In this document: in pieces, positions 9,016-17,170 of the stretch
How positions within the stretch are numbered: the first letter of the stretch is position 1
Layout: every line of letters begins with the position of its first letter
Notes under the pieces: model-generated
The model's input: only the letters and a program-made list of their open reading frames with translations
The model's database searches: none
Told to the model about the DNA's origin: nothing
Position numbers and translations under genes: made by a program
Assembly (NCBI RefSeq): GCF_003362755.1
Contig: NZ_QKRA01000002.1
Location: 372,001 to 436,000, forward strand
Source of the DNA: Marinomonas piezotolerans
GTDB lineage: Bacteria; Pseudomonadota; Gammaproteobacteria; Pseudomonadales; Marinomonadaceae
Direction: 5' to 3'
DNA length: 64,000 nucleotides

Positions 9016-9776
9016 GCCAAGCAGCGGTGTATCCAGACCTGAATGGACGTACGGTGTTTATTTCCGGTGGTGCGACGGGCATCGGGGAAGCGATTGTTAC
9101 GGCGTTTGCGCAGCAAGGTGCCAATACGGCCTTTATTGATTTAGATCGCGAAGCAGGAGAAGCGCTTGCGGGTGCTTTGCGGGAACAAGGTCACAATGTG
9201 TGGTTTCGCGCCTGTGATGTCACCGATACCAGCGCTTACCAAGCAGTGATCCATGATGCAGCGAAAGAGCTAGGGCTGATTTCTGTATTACTGAATAACG
9301 CCGCAAACGATGTGCGCCATTCGCTGGATTCGCTTTCCGAAGACCGCTTTGACAGCTTAGTCGGAGTTAATCTTAAACACGCTATGTTTGCCGCCCAAGC
9401 GGTCACTCCGATGATGAAAGAGCTGGGCGGCGGATCGATTGTTAATTTTGGCTCTGTTGGTTGGATGATGGCGTCTGCAGGTTATCCCACGTATGCCGCC
9501 TGCAAGGCAGCAATGCATGGACTAACCCGAGGGTTGGCGAGGGATCTAGGCAGTGATCACATACGAGTGAACACCTTGGTGCCGGGTTGGGTCATGACTG
9601 AGAAACAGCTCAAGCTATGGGTCGATGACGCCGCCAAAGAAAAAATCAAGCAGAGTCAGTGTCTTGCAGGTTCTGTACTTCCTGAACACATTGCCAATAT
9701 GGCTCTATTTCTCGGGTCTGATGCATCACGTATGTGTTCGGCTCAAAACTTTATTGTTGATGGAGGTTGGGTATGA
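9012..9776 (+). CDS. SDR-family sugar 1-dehydrogenase (probable pentose dehydrogenase)
   Basis: 254 residues, a classical short-chain dehydrogenase. The cofactor motif GGATGIG lies near residues 20-26, NNAAND replaces the usual NNAG, the catalytic Ser is in NFGSVGWM and the active-site pair is in YAACK. LVPGWVMTE and the C-terminal NFIVDGGWV are typical. Its place between the deoxypentonate dehydratase and the sugar-acid dehydratase makes oxidation of L-arabinose, D-xylose or D-galactose at C1 to the lactone the best-fitting reaction. Coenzyme preference: Asp after the second strand (FIDLDRE) suggests NAD. It overlaps both neighbours by 4 bp. Confidence 0.85.
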   Translation: MSQAAVYPDLNGRTVFISGGATGIGEAIVTAFAQQGANTAFIDLDREAGEALAGALREQGHNVWFRACDVTDTSAYQAVIHDAAKELGLISVLLNNAANDVRHSLDSLSEDRFDSLVGVNLKHAMFAAQAVTPMMKELGGGSIVNFGSVGWMMASAGYPTYAACKAAMHGLTRGLARDLGSDHIRVNTLVPGWVMTEKQLKLWVDDAAKEKIKQSQCLAGSVLPEHIANMALFLGSDASRMCSAQNFIVDGGWV

Positions 9777-11518
9777 GCCAATTTACACCGAAACCTTGGC
9801 CCCGCAAGTTACGTTCCACGGAATGGTTTGGCGGTACCTCACGAGATCATATTTATCACCGCAGCTGGATGAAAAACCAAGGTCTGCCTGCGGATCTGTT
9901 CGATGGCCGCCCTGTGATCGGCATCTGTAACACTTGGTCGCAACTGACGCCTTGTAATGCACATTTGCGAGACCTTGCGGATCGAGTTAAGCATGGTATT
10001 TATGAAGCGGGCGGGTTACCGCTGGAGTTCCCCGTGTTTTCTGTGGGTGAAAGCTCACTTCGCCCGACGGCGATGATGTATCGCAACATGGCGGCGATGG
10101 ATGTAGAAGAAGCATTACGTGCTAATCCATTGGATGGCGTTGTGCTCTTAGCTGGCTGTGATAAAACGACACCTGCGCTGATTATGGGGGCATGCAGCGT
10201 CGATATTCCTTCAATTGTCGTCTCTGGTGGCCCAATGCTTAACGGCTATTTCCGCGGTGAGCGGGTGGGGTCAGGCACTGCGCTTTGGCAAATGTCGGAA
10301 GACATAAAAGCAGGCAAAATGACTCAAGAAGACTTCCTCGAAGCGGAACAGTCGATGTCACGTTCGCCAGGCTCCTGTAACACCATGGGAACGGCGTCAT
10401 CGATGGCGTCTATGGCGGAAGCATTAGGCATGGCGCTATCAGGTAATGCGGCCATTCCAGCGGTGGACAGTCGCCGTCGAGTTATGGCGCATCTGACTGG
10501 CCGTCGTATCGTCGATATGGTGAAAGATGATTTAAAACCGTCTGACATATTGACCCGCGAGGCATTTGAAAATGCGATTCGCGTGAATGGTGCGATCGGT
10601 GGTTCGACCAATGCGGTGATCCATTTATTAGCGATTGCAGGACGCGTTGGCGTGGACCTCACACTCGACGATTGGGATAAGCTGGGCCAAGAAATTGCCA
10701 CCATCGTGAACCTGATGCCATCGGGTAAGTACTTGATGGAAGAGTTCTTTTACGCTGGCGGCCTACCTGTGGTTATTAAACAATTGGCCGAAGCCGGTAA
10801 ACTGCACAAAGATGTGATAACGGTATCAGGGACCAGTGTGTGGGACGAAGTTAAAGATGTGCGTAACAGCAATCCTGATGTGATTTTGCCAGTGGAAAAA
10901 GCACTAACCCAGCAAGGCGGCATTGCCGTGTTGAAAGGAAATTTGGCTCCACAAGGCGCGGTGTTAAAGCCTTCCGCAGCGTCTGAACACCTACTTCAGC
11001 ATCGCGGTCGAGCAGTGGTCTTTGAAGATATCGATGATTATAAAGCGAAGATCAATGACGAAGCACTCGACATCGACGAGCATTGCATCATGGTGTTGAA
11101 AAACTGTGGTCCGAAAGGCTATCCAGGTATGGCTGAAGTGGGCAATATGGGGTTACCACCTAAAGTGTTGCGCAAAGGCATTAAAGACATGGTGCGTATC
11201 TCGGACGCACGCATGTCGGGTACGGCTTACGGCACGGTTGTGTTGCATACGACGCCAGAGGCCGCTGCTGGTGGGCCGCTCGCAGTGGTACAAAATGGCG
11301 ATATGATTGAGCTGGATGTTGCGGGGCGTCGTTTGCATCTTGATATTCCCGAGGCAGAGCTAGAAGCGCGTTTGGCTGCATGGAAATCCAGCATAGAAGC
11401 GCCAAAAGCAGGTTACATCAAACTGTTCCATGATCATGTCCAAGGCGCTGATACGGGCGCGGATTTTGATTTCCTAAAAGGGTGCCGTGGCGCGGCGGTA
11501 CCGAAAGACAGTCATTAA
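9773..11518 (+). CDS. IlvD/Edd-family sugar-acid dehydratase (probable arabinonate/xylonate dehydratase)
   Basis: About 581 residues. The start is the ATG at 9773, overlapping the SDR stop as ATGA with GGAGGT just upstream; the TTG at 9767 is rejected. Cysteines for the iron-sulfur cluster lie in CNTWSQLTPCN, LAGCDKTTPA and PGSCNTMGTASSM, followed by GGSTNAVIHLLAIAGR. The family removes water from aldonic acids to give 2-keto-3-deoxy acids. Membership of the pentonate branch is inferred from length, the opening LRSTEWFGG and the operon. Confidence 0.88.
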   Translation: MSQFTPKPWPRKLRSTEWFGGTSRDHIYHRSWMKNQGLPADLFDGRPVIGICNTWSQLTPCNAHLRDLADRVKHGIYEAGGLPLEFPVFSVGESSLRPTAMMYRNMAAMDVEEALRANPLDGVVLLAGCDKTTPALIMGACSVDIPSIVVSGGPMLNGYFRGERVGSGTALWQMSEDIKAGKMTQEDFLEAEQSMSRSPGSCNTMGTASSMASMAEALGMALSGNAAIPAVDSRRRVMAHLTGRRIVDMVKDDLKPSDILTREAFENAIRVNGAIGGSTNAVIHLLAIAGRVGVDLTLDDWDKLGQEIATIVNLMPSGKYLMEEFFYAGGLPVVIKQLAEAGKLHKDVITVSGTSVWDEVKDVRNSNPDVILPVEKALTQQGGIAVLKGNLAPQGAVLKPSAASEHLLQHRGRAVVFEDIDDYKAKINDEALDIDEHCIMVLKNCGPKGYPGMAEVGNMGLPPKVLRKGIKDMVRISDARMSGTAYGTVVLHTTPEAAAGGPLAVVQNGDMIELDVAGRRLHLDIPEAELEARLAAWKSSIEAPKAGYIKLFHDHVQGADTGADFDFLKGCRGAAVPKDSH

Positions 11519-11535
11519 TACATTGAGGAGTCTAT

Positions 11536-13050
11536 ATGTTAACGGGAAAACACCTGATCGCAGGACAATGGATCGAAGCGGATAAAACATTTCGTTCAGC
11601 CACAATTAATCAAACCGATGCTGATTTCGCCGTTGGCCGAGTCAGTGATGTTGCCAATGCGGTGACGGCAGCGGAGCAGGCGTTTGAGACCTATGGCTAT
11701 ACCTCACGCACAGTGCGCGCTGAATTTTTAAACAAAATCGCCGACGAAATTGATGTCTTGGGTGATGAAATAACCGCAGTAGGGTGTGCTGAGACAGGCT
11801 TGCCAGAAGCGCGTTTGGTCGGTGAACGTGGTCGCACAACTGGGCAACTGCGTCTGTTTGCACAGCACATTTTAGACGGTGAGTATTTAGATCGTCGTCA
11901 TGATGGCGCACTACCCGATCGTCAGCCTCTGCCGCGTGCGGATTTGCGAATGATTCAGCGCCCTATTGGCCCAGTTGCTGTATTTGGCGCATCTAACTTT
12001 CCATTAGCATTTTCAACTGCGGGTGGCGATACCGCAGCGGCCCTTGCAGCAGGTTGTCCTGTGGTTGTGAAAGGCCACTCTGCCCATCCAGGGACCGGTG
12101 AGCTGGTTGCACAAGCCATAGATAAAGCCATCATAGCCTGCGGTTTACCAGCAGGTGTATTCTCTCTGATTCAAGGTGGTAATCGTGATGTCGGGACAGC
12201 GCTCGTACAGCACCCTTTGATTAAAGCGGTAGGTTTTACGGGCAGCTTGGGCGGCGGCCGTGCCTTGTTTGATTTGTGTGCTGCTCGTCCTGAGCCGATT
12301 CCATTCTTCGGCGAGCTGGGGTCTGTGAATCCGATGTTTGTGATGCCGAATAAACTGGCAGCAGACACCGAGACGCTGGGTGCTGGTTGGGCCCAGTCGT
12401 TGACGATGGGGGCGGGTCAATTCTGTACCAATCCAGGGATCGCAGTGACTGTCGCTGGGGCAAGCAGTGCAGCTTTTATTGAACAAGCGTCCAAAGCGCT
12501 ATCGGATGTGCAAGCGCAAGCGATGTTAACTGACGGTATTGCCGATGCCTATCGAAGTGGTATTGCAACATTCGATGCCACACAGGCGGACCGAGTATTG
12601 CGTACAAAAGATGCGAGTGGCCGCAGCGCGTTACCGAATTTGTATCGTGTGTCTGCGCAAGATTGGTTGCAGAACCCTGCATTGCATCAAGAAGTCTTTG
12701 GCCCACTTGGTTTGGTCGTGGAAGCCGAAAGTGTGGAGCAAATGGTTGAGTTGGCACGTCATCTTGAGGGTCAATTAACGTGCACCGTGCATCTAAATGA
12801 AGACGATTACGATGCCGCCAAAGCCTTGTTGCCGGTACTTGAACGTAAAGCTGGACGCGTCCTGGCCAACTCATTCCCAACTGGTGTAGAAGTCTGTGAC
12901 AGTATGGTTCATGGAGGCCCCTACCCAGCATCGACAAACTTTGGTGCGACCTCCGTTGGAACCTTGTCGATTCGTCGCTTCTTACGCCCCGTCTGTTACC
13001 AAGGGATTCCTGAAGCATTGTTGCCCGCGGATTTAATGGATCTTTCTTAA
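11536..13050 (+). CDS. 2-oxoglutarate semialdehyde dehydrogenase (aldehyde dehydrogenase family)
   Basis: 504 residues, a complete aldehyde dehydrogenase of the NADP-type KGSA group. The cofactor region is GASNFPLAFSTAGGDTAAAL, VVVKGHSAHPGTGEL carries the lysine, GELGSVNPMFVMP holds the general-base Glu region, and GAGQFCTNPG contains the nucleophilic Cys. It oxidises the semialdehyde made by the dehydratase encoded at 8050 to 2-oxoglutarate, which enters the TCA cycle. It begins 17 bp after the IlvD/Edd gene with a GAGGAG ribosome site, so it is part of the same operon. Confidence 0.9.
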   Translation: MLTGKHLIAGQWIEADKTFRSATINQTDADFAVGRVSDVANAVTAAEQAFETYGYTSRTVRAEFLNKIADEIDVLGDEITAVGCAETGLPEARLVGERGRTTGQLRLFAQHILDGEYLDRRHDGALPDRQPLPRADLRMIQRPIGPVAVFGASNFPLAFSTAGGDTAAALAAGCPVVVKGHSAHPGTGELVAQAIDKAIIACGLPAGVFSLIQGGNRDVGTALVQHPLIKAVGFTGSLGGGRALFDLCAARPEPIPFFGELGSVNPMFVMPNKLAADTETLGAGWAQSLTMGAGQFCTNPGIAVTVAGASSAAFIEQASKALSDVQAQAMLTDGIADAYRSGIATFDATQADRVLRTKDASGRSALPNLYRVSAQDWLQNPALHQEVFGPLGLVVEAESVEQMVELARHLEGQLTCTVHLNEDDYDAAKALLPVLERKAGRVLANSFPTGVEVCDSMVHGGPYPASTNFGATSVGTLSIRRFLRPVCYQGIPEALLPADLMDLS

Positions 13051-13110
13051 TAGACCTGTCGCCTCAGAACACCTTAGATTTATGTGTTGTGAGGCGTACT
13101 GGAGGGAAAT

Positions 13111-13992
13111 ATGGCGTTTCAATCGATTAGTCCAGAGCGACATCAGCTTGCTGAGGGGCCTTTTTGGTGTGATCGAAGTCGAACTTTGTATTGGGTCGAT
13201 ATTCCCGCACACAAAATATGGTCTTGGCGTTATGGCACCGATCGTTACGAGCAATGGCGTATGCCGGAGAAAGTATCCGCAGTTTTTACCACCGACATTG
13301 CTGACACGTTAGTCGTGGTGTTGGCGAGTCGTGTTGCACGGTTTGATACGGTGACTGAAACGTTAACTGATGTGTGCATGTTAGACGAAGATCGACCTAA
13401 CAATAGAGGAAATGACGCAAAAGTTGCGCCAGATGGCTCGTTGTGGGTTGGCACGATGGATGACAAGGAAGAGCAAGCCTGTGGTCGCTTGTGGCGCATC
13501 ACAGCCGATGGCAAGAAAACCATGTTGCTGGATAACGTTGGTATTGCAAACACCTTTGCATGGGATGAAGATCGTCAATGCATGTACTTTGCAGATTCTA
13601 TGAAAGGGCAAATACACCGTTATCCATATCCTCTATTTAAAGACGTGCGTGACCAAGCTCCCTTTGCCGTTGCACAGCAAGGCAGTGGACCCGATGGTTC
13701 AGCGTTGGATGATGACAAGGCGTTGTGGAATGCGCAGTGGGATGGGCAACGAATTGTTCGATATCTTTCAGATGGAACGATTGAAAGAGTGCTTGAACTG
13801 CCGTTTAAGCGGCCAACCAGCTGTACCTTTGGTGGGCCTAATCGCAAGACGTTGTTCATTACATCGGCCAGTGTGGGACTCGAATCGCAGCTAGCAGAGC
13901 AGCCACTGGCTGGGCACGTTGTAGCGATTGAGACAGATGTCTCTGGGCCGCCAAGTCAGCCTTTTCGATTGACCAATAAAACCGGTCAATGA
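13111..13992 (+). CDS. SMP-30/gluconolactonase family sugar lactonase
   Basis: 293 residues, a six-bladed beta-propeller lactonase. EGPFWCDRSRTLYWVDI carries the metal-binding Glu near residue 15, NNRGNDAKVAPDGSLWVGTMD the Asn/Asp ligands, and GPDGSALDDDKALWNAQW the catalytic Asp. It opens the aldonolactone produced by the sugar dehydrogenase. It lies 60 bp after the aldehyde dehydrogenase with its own strong ribosome site (GGAGGG), and the operon terminator follows directly, so it is probably the last gene of the pentose unit. Confidence 0.9.
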   Translation: MAFQSISPERHQLAEGPFWCDRSRTLYWVDIPAHKIWSWRYGTDRYEQWRMPEKVSAVFTTDIADTLVVVLASRVARFDTVTETLTDVCMLDEDRPNNRGNDAKVAPDGSLWVGTMDDKEEQACGRLWRITADGKKTMLLDNVGIANTFAWDEDRQCMYFADSMKGQIHRYPYPLFKDVRDQAPFAVAQQGSGPDGSALDDDKALWNAQWDGQRIVRYLSDGTIERVLELPFKRPTSCTFGGPNRKTLFITSASVGLESQLAEQPLAGHVVAIETDVSGPPSQPFRLTNKTGQ

Positions 13993-13994
13993 AC

Positions 13995-14033
13995 AAGCCC
14001 CCAATAATTGGACATAGCAATTATTGGGGGCTT
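13995..14033 (+). terminator. Intrinsic terminator of the pentose operon
   Basis: A perfect 16-bp stem (13995-14010 with 14018-14033; core GCCCCCAATAATTG) encloses a 7-base loop and runs into CTTTTT on the plus strand. It begins right after the lactonase stop codon. It may also stop minus-strand transcripts of ohr, which ends 27 bp away, but the T-run on that side is weak. Confidence 0.88.
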
Positions 14034-14059
14034 TTTAACGATCAAACCTTGATGAAGGA

Positions 14060-14482
14060 TTAAGAAACGTTAAGACCGACACGGATGTTGCCACGTGTTG
14101 CGTTTGAATAAGGGCAGACTTCGTGCGCCTTTTCAACTAACGGTTGTAACACGTCTTTTTCAATGCCTTCTACGCTAACATCCAAATCGACGTCGATGGC
14201 GAACCCTGCACCGTTAGGGTTTGGGCCAATACCCACTTTTGCAGTGATGCTCGGATCATTAGGAAATTTTACTTTCTCTTGAGAGGCGACAAGCTTAAGT
14301 GCACCGATGAAGCACGCTGAGTACCCCGCTGCAAACAGTTGCTCTGGGTTAGTACCGTCACCGCCAGCACCACCAAGCTCTTTTGGTGTGCTCAGTTTTA
14401 AATCAAGTGTGTTGTCAGAGGTAACGGAGCGACCATCTCGGCCACCTGTTGAGGTTGCTTGTGCGGTGTATAGGATTTCCAT
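14060..14482 (-). CDS. ohr: Organic hydroperoxide resistance protein Ohr
   Basis: 140 residues, the standard Ohr length. Both redox cysteines are present: one in [10 protein letters not shown] (near residue 54) and one in [13 protein letters not shown] (near residue 118), with the family C terminus. Ohr is a cytoplasmic lipoyl-dependent thiol peroxidase that detoxifies organic and fatty-acid hydroperoxides. It lies just downstream of its regulator ohrR on the same strand, with operator-like repeats in the gap, and is translated from an ATG behind AAGGAGC. Confidence 0.95.
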   Translation of the reverse strand: MEILYTAQATSTGGRDGRSVTSDNTLDLKLSTPKELGGAGGDGTNPEQLFAAGYSACFIGALKLVASQEKVKFPNDPSITAKVGIGPNPNGAGFAIDVDLDVSVEGIEKDVLQPLVEKAHEVCPYSNATRGNIRVGLNVS

Positions 14483-14513
14483 AAAAGCTCCTTCAATATT
14501 TGTGTTGATATAT

Positions 14514-14589
14514 AGTTATCGCAATAACTGTATAATTAAAAATAAAGGCCTGATGGCCTTGTGTCGTTATTAAAGTTAGCGCAATAACT
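14514..14589 (-). promoter_or_regulatory. Two OhrR operator-like sites
   Basis: AGTTATCGCAATAACT (14514-14529) and AGTTAGCGCAATAACT (14574-14589) differ at one base and start exactly 60 bp apart. Each is a near-palindrome with AGTTA/TAACT arms. They lie between ohrR and ohr, where OhrR should bind. A small hairpin (AAGGCCTGATGGCCTT, 14545-14560) sits between them and could separate the ohrR and ohr transcripts. Confidence 0.7.
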
Positions 14590-14604
14590 ATATTTGCGCA
14601 AGGG

Positions 14605-15048
14605 CTAGTCGGTATTTGCGTGGAGATTCTTCCGCAATGTATCGAGTTTTTCTTTGAGTTCGATGAGTTCTGTGATGTCGATAGCGCAGGCCTCGAGCAG
14701 GCATTGCTGTATTTCTAAACCTTGCTCACGTAGCATATTGCCTGCAGGCGTCAGTTGGATTGACAGTGCACGTATATCAGAGCTATCACGTACTCGTTGC
14801 ACTCGACCTTCCGCCTCTAGGCGTTTAATGACGGGCGTTAGAGCACCAGATTTCTGACCGAGTCGACGTCCTATTTCTTGTAGTTGTAAGCCGTCTTGTT
14901 CCCATAAAATCAACATGACCAAATATTGGGGATAGGTCAATCCAAGTGGATCGAGTAGGGGCTTGTAGGTTTGTGTCATAGCTAAAGAGGCTGAGTAAAG
15001 AGAGAAACACAGCTGATTATCTAGCGCGAGAGGATTTTGGTTGGCCAT
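14605..15048 (-). CDS. ohrR: MarR-family organic-peroxide sensor OhrR
   Basis: 147 residues from the ATG at 15048 (MANQNPLALDNQLCFSLY); the longer frame from 15084 adds 12 residues unlike the family. The reactive Cys lies in LDNQLCFSLYSAS near residue 16, where OhrR proteins carry the peroxide-sensing thiol. The winged HTH is in LQLQEIGRRLGQKSGALTPV with wing DSSDIRAL. Oxidation of the Cys releases the repressor from ohr. The gene directly precedes ohr. Confidence 0.93.
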   Translation of the reverse strand: MANQNPLALDNQLCFSLYSASLAMTQTYKPLLDPLGLTYPQYLVMLILWEQDGLQLQEIGRRLGQKSGALTPVIKRLEAEGRVQRVRDSSDIRALSIQLTPAGNMLREQGLEIQQCLLEACAIDITELIELKEKLDTLRKNLHANTD

Positions 15049-15147
15049 AGCGGTCCCAAGGTTGGTGTATCTAATTAAAAGCATACCGCAAAGCCCTTTG
15101 ACGCCAAAGGGCAGAGTAACGACTATCGACTTCAGAGGGTGAATTTT

Positions 15148-15480
15148 ATGAAAACATGGATCATTTTGTTTGTGGCAATTCTTTCTGAAGTCATTGCGAC
15201 GTCCGCTCTCAAAGCAAGTGATGGATTTACGAAATTGGGGCCAAGTGTATTGGTGGTCATTGGCTATGCTTTGGCATTCTATTTTTTGTCGCTCGCGTTA
15301 AAGGTTATGCCTGTCGGCATTGCCTACGCCATTTGGGCGGGATTAGGGATTGTTCTGACCGCCATTATTGGTTGGATAATGTTTGGGCAAAAGCTTGATT
15401 TAGCAGCTTTTTTGGGCATTGCTTTGATTCTATTAGGTGTCTTGGTAATCAATGTCTTTTCCGGTACCAACACCCTTTAA
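15148..15480 (+). CDS. Small multidrug resistance (SMR) family transporter
   Basis: 110 residues from the ATG at 15148, with AGAGGG 8 bases upstream; a GTG three codons earlier is the alternative. Four hydrophobic helices are visible. The essential membrane Glu lies in [16 protein letters not shown] (residue ~14), and [17 protein letters not shown] is the conserved third-to-fourth helix region. Such proteins work as dimers exchanging protons for cationic drugs or guanidinium-type compounds. The WAG motif and Glu-14 spacing favour the EmrE/Qac subgroup. No partner SMR gene lies next to it. Confidence 0.9.
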   Translation: MKTWIILFVAILSEVIATSALKASDGFTKLGPSVLVVIGYALAFYFLSLALKVMPVGIAYAIWAGLGIVLTAIIGWIMFGQKLDLAAFLGIALILLGVLVINVFSGTNTL

Positions 15481-15561
15481 TGTGAGGCTGTTATCACGAC
15501 CGTTTTAAAGTAGGATATTGGAACAATATTCAGCCCTTTCTTGTTATTGAGGAGTGTTATC

Positions 15562-15906
15562 GTGTCTTTCGAAGAGCGCCTAGAAAAAGCGCATGCAGAG
15601 TTGCAAGCGCACAATGTGTGGCTGTCCAATTATAAGCCGCCAGCTTTCAGTTTATTGCGCTTGGTTGGTGTCAAAGTGCCACCGCCTTACTATATTGGAT
15701 TTCACCTTAACGCGATCATCGCGTTTTGGTATTTTGCGATCATCATTTTTTTAGTGATGTATTTTGGTCTGTTGGGCAGTAATGATTCGCTTAGTTCTGC
15801 AATGGATAAAGCAGCCGTTTGGGGAGTGATATACGGCTTAGGCATGGCAATATTTTACGCAGTTCGCCGCAAAAAATTGAAGTTAAGTGATTGGCACTCA
15901 TTGTAA
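15562..15906 (+). CDS. DUF6404-type small membrane protein
   Basis: About 114 residues. I chose GTG at 15562 (VSFEERLEKAHAEL) because GAGGAG lies 9 bases upstream. The soluble N terminus (ELQAHNVWLSNYKPPAFSLLRLVGVKVPPPYYIGF) contains the conserved proline-rich KVPPP block. Two membrane helices follow (about residues 54-77 and 86-102), then a basic cytosolic tail. I recognise this as the DUF6404 pattern; function is unknown. The gene appears single, between the SMR transporter and the ABM monooxygenase. Confidence 0.7.
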   Translation: MSFEERLEKAHAELQAHNVWLSNYKPPAFSLLRLVGVKVPPPYYIGFHLNAIIAFWYFAIIIFLVMYFGLLGSNDSLSSAMDKAAVWGVIYGLGMAIFYAVRRKKLKLSDWHSL

Positions 15907-15925
15907 ATTAATCTAGGAGATTAGC

Positions 15926-16276
15926 ATGTCGAGCAAAGTTTACTGTGTGGCGCAGTTTTTACCCAAAGAAGGGCAAGAAAAGGCGTTGTTTCGTGTTTTG
16001 CAAAGTCTTGAGCCGAATACTCTTCGCGAAGATGGGTGTATCGCGTATCGCGTGACCCGCCATATCAGCAGCCCATTTGCTGAAGGGACGAGTTTCCCCA
16101 TTGCATTTATGGAAACTTGGGCGGATATGGCATCGTTTGAAGCGCACTGCAAGCGTCAGCAGATAACGGAATTTTTTCAGACCTACTGCCAAGCAGAAGA
16201 TGGCCTCGCAGCGGACTGGAACGTGTGCATATATACTGATGAACCGGAAGATTTTGATGCTCCCATGTTTGAATAA
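15926..16276 (+). CDS. Antibiotic biosynthesis monooxygenase (ABM) domain protein
   Basis: 116 residues, a single ABM ferredoxin-like fold: KVYCVAQFLPKEGQEKALFRVLQSLEPNTLREDGCIAYRV, then FPIAFMETWADMASFEAHCKRQQITEFFQ. Related proteins are quinol monooxygenases of the YgiN type or cofactor-free oxygenases; the actual substrate cannot be read. It begins behind CTAGGAG, 19 bp after the DUF6404 gene. Its reading frame stays open for 73 codons beyond the stop (see 16277-16498). Confidence 0.8.
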   Translation: MSSKVYCVAQFLPKEGQEKALFRVLQSLEPNTLREDGCIAYRVTRHISSPFAEGTSFPIAFMETWADMASFEAHCKRQQITEFFQTYCQAEDGLAADWNVCIYTDEPEDFDAPMFE

Positions 16277-16498
16277 CCGCCTCTAGGTGACCTTCTTTCG
16301 CACCGATATTGGAAGCTAATATTAAATAGAAAATACTTCTTAGCGACAGTGGATAACAGAGAGATCTTGGGTACTTGGCTAAAAAAAGCGGTATATGTAG
16401 ATGAAACTTTTTCACGTTTTTCAGTAATGAGCTCTGAGAAATGTGCGATAAACGACGCTTTTAATGAAAATGTGGCAGGTTGGGCGTCTTTACCTTAA
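16277..16498 (+). other. Open frame continuing past the ABM stop codon, possible gene remnant
   Basis: Directly after the ABM stop codon the same frame is open for 73 codons, reading YWKLILNRKYFLATVDNREI, later EKCAINDAFNENVAGWASLP, then stops at 16496-16498. It has no ATG start with a ribosome site; a GTG at VDNREIL is the only internal candidate. It has no recognisable family. It may be a decayed gene or chance. The rest of 16277-16622 holds no clear promoter or terminator apart from the small frame at 16525. Confidence 0.3.
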
Positions 16499-16524
16499 AA
16501 TTTAGGTGGAGAGATTATGAATCT

Positions 16525-16626
16525 ATGTGTACAATTTTCGGTCGAAATTCTGATTTAAGTCAAGATTGTTCATTTTGTGATCGATCTGAGTTTATCGTAG
16601 GTCAAAAAGTAGGTATCCGACTGTGA
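16525..16626 (+). CDS. Possible 33-residue peptide upstream of the cyo region
   Basis: ATG at 16525 with AGGTGGAGAG about 12-20 bases upstream encodes 33 residues containing a close Cys pair (DCSFCDRSEF) and an N-terminal MCTIF. Its stop codon overlaps the GTG start of the following membrane-protein frame, the geometry of translational coupling. No family is recognised. A competing ATG at 16518 in another frame gives only 13 codons. Low confidence because the frame is so short. Confidence 0.25.
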   Translation: MCTIFGRNSDLSQDCSFCDRSEFIVGQKVGIRL

Positions 16627-17012
16627 AAGTAGGGCACAACCACATCAACATGCTAGATGGCTTTGGCGAGCTAAGACAGCCTCTTCAGACGATGAAGTGG
16701 GTTGCTCGTTTGTACGCTTTTGTCTTCGCTGTTGTAATGGTAAACCTAATTATCTTTCCTTTGGGCGGTGCTTACGACCCAAGTGATTTCTTCCACACGG
16801 TCTTCAAAGACCTGCCGCTTGTCTCTATCTATGCCTTTTTCGGCATCATCAGCCTGTTTATGTTTGTTTACTGGATGCTTTGTTCGTCCAGTGAGCCATT
16901 CGTGTGGCCAACTTTGCGCCGCACTTACGCTAGACCGCCGCGTCAGTCGGTCCTTCGTCAAGCCTTGTACAGCACTGTTCTGGCTTGCCGTGCGCCCCCA
17001 GTTTCAGCTTAA
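16623..17012 (+). CDS. Hypothetical small two-helix membrane protein before cyoA
   Basis: 129 residues from GTG at 16623 or about 120 from the ATG at 16650; neither has an ideal ribosome site. Two hydrophobic stretches are clear: LYAFVFAVVMVNLIIFPLGG (residues ~29-48) and LPLVSIYAFFGIISLFMFVY (~65-84), separated by an acidic loop (AYDPSDFFHTVFKD). The C terminus is Arg-rich and poorly convincing, so a frameshift or a shorter true protein is possible. It ends 158 bp before cyoA on the same strand; whether it belongs to the oxidase operon is unknown. Confidence 0.5.
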   Translation: MKVGHNHINMLDGFGELRQPLQTMKWVARLYAFVFAVVMVNLIIFPLGGAYDPSDFFHTVFKDLPLVSIYAFFGIISLFMFVYWMLCSSSEPFVWPTLRRTYARPPRQSVLRQALYSTVLACRAPPVSA

Positions 17013-17170
17013 AGAGTTTTGTAGATATATTTTAGCATTCTTACGAGTGTCGATTTATATCTCGTGCTCTGTGAGCGCGCAAAACTCCTCCGTTGGAAAA
17101 CTTCCGGCTTAGCCGGCTTGAATCCTGTCATCGTTTTTGATGTCAGCCTACGTCAATCTAGGGTTAGAGG

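Noticed and set aside
16768..17112. 114-residue frame overlapping the small membrane protein frame
   Set aside because: Ser/Cys-rich composition and out-of-frame shadow of 16623-17012; no start signal.
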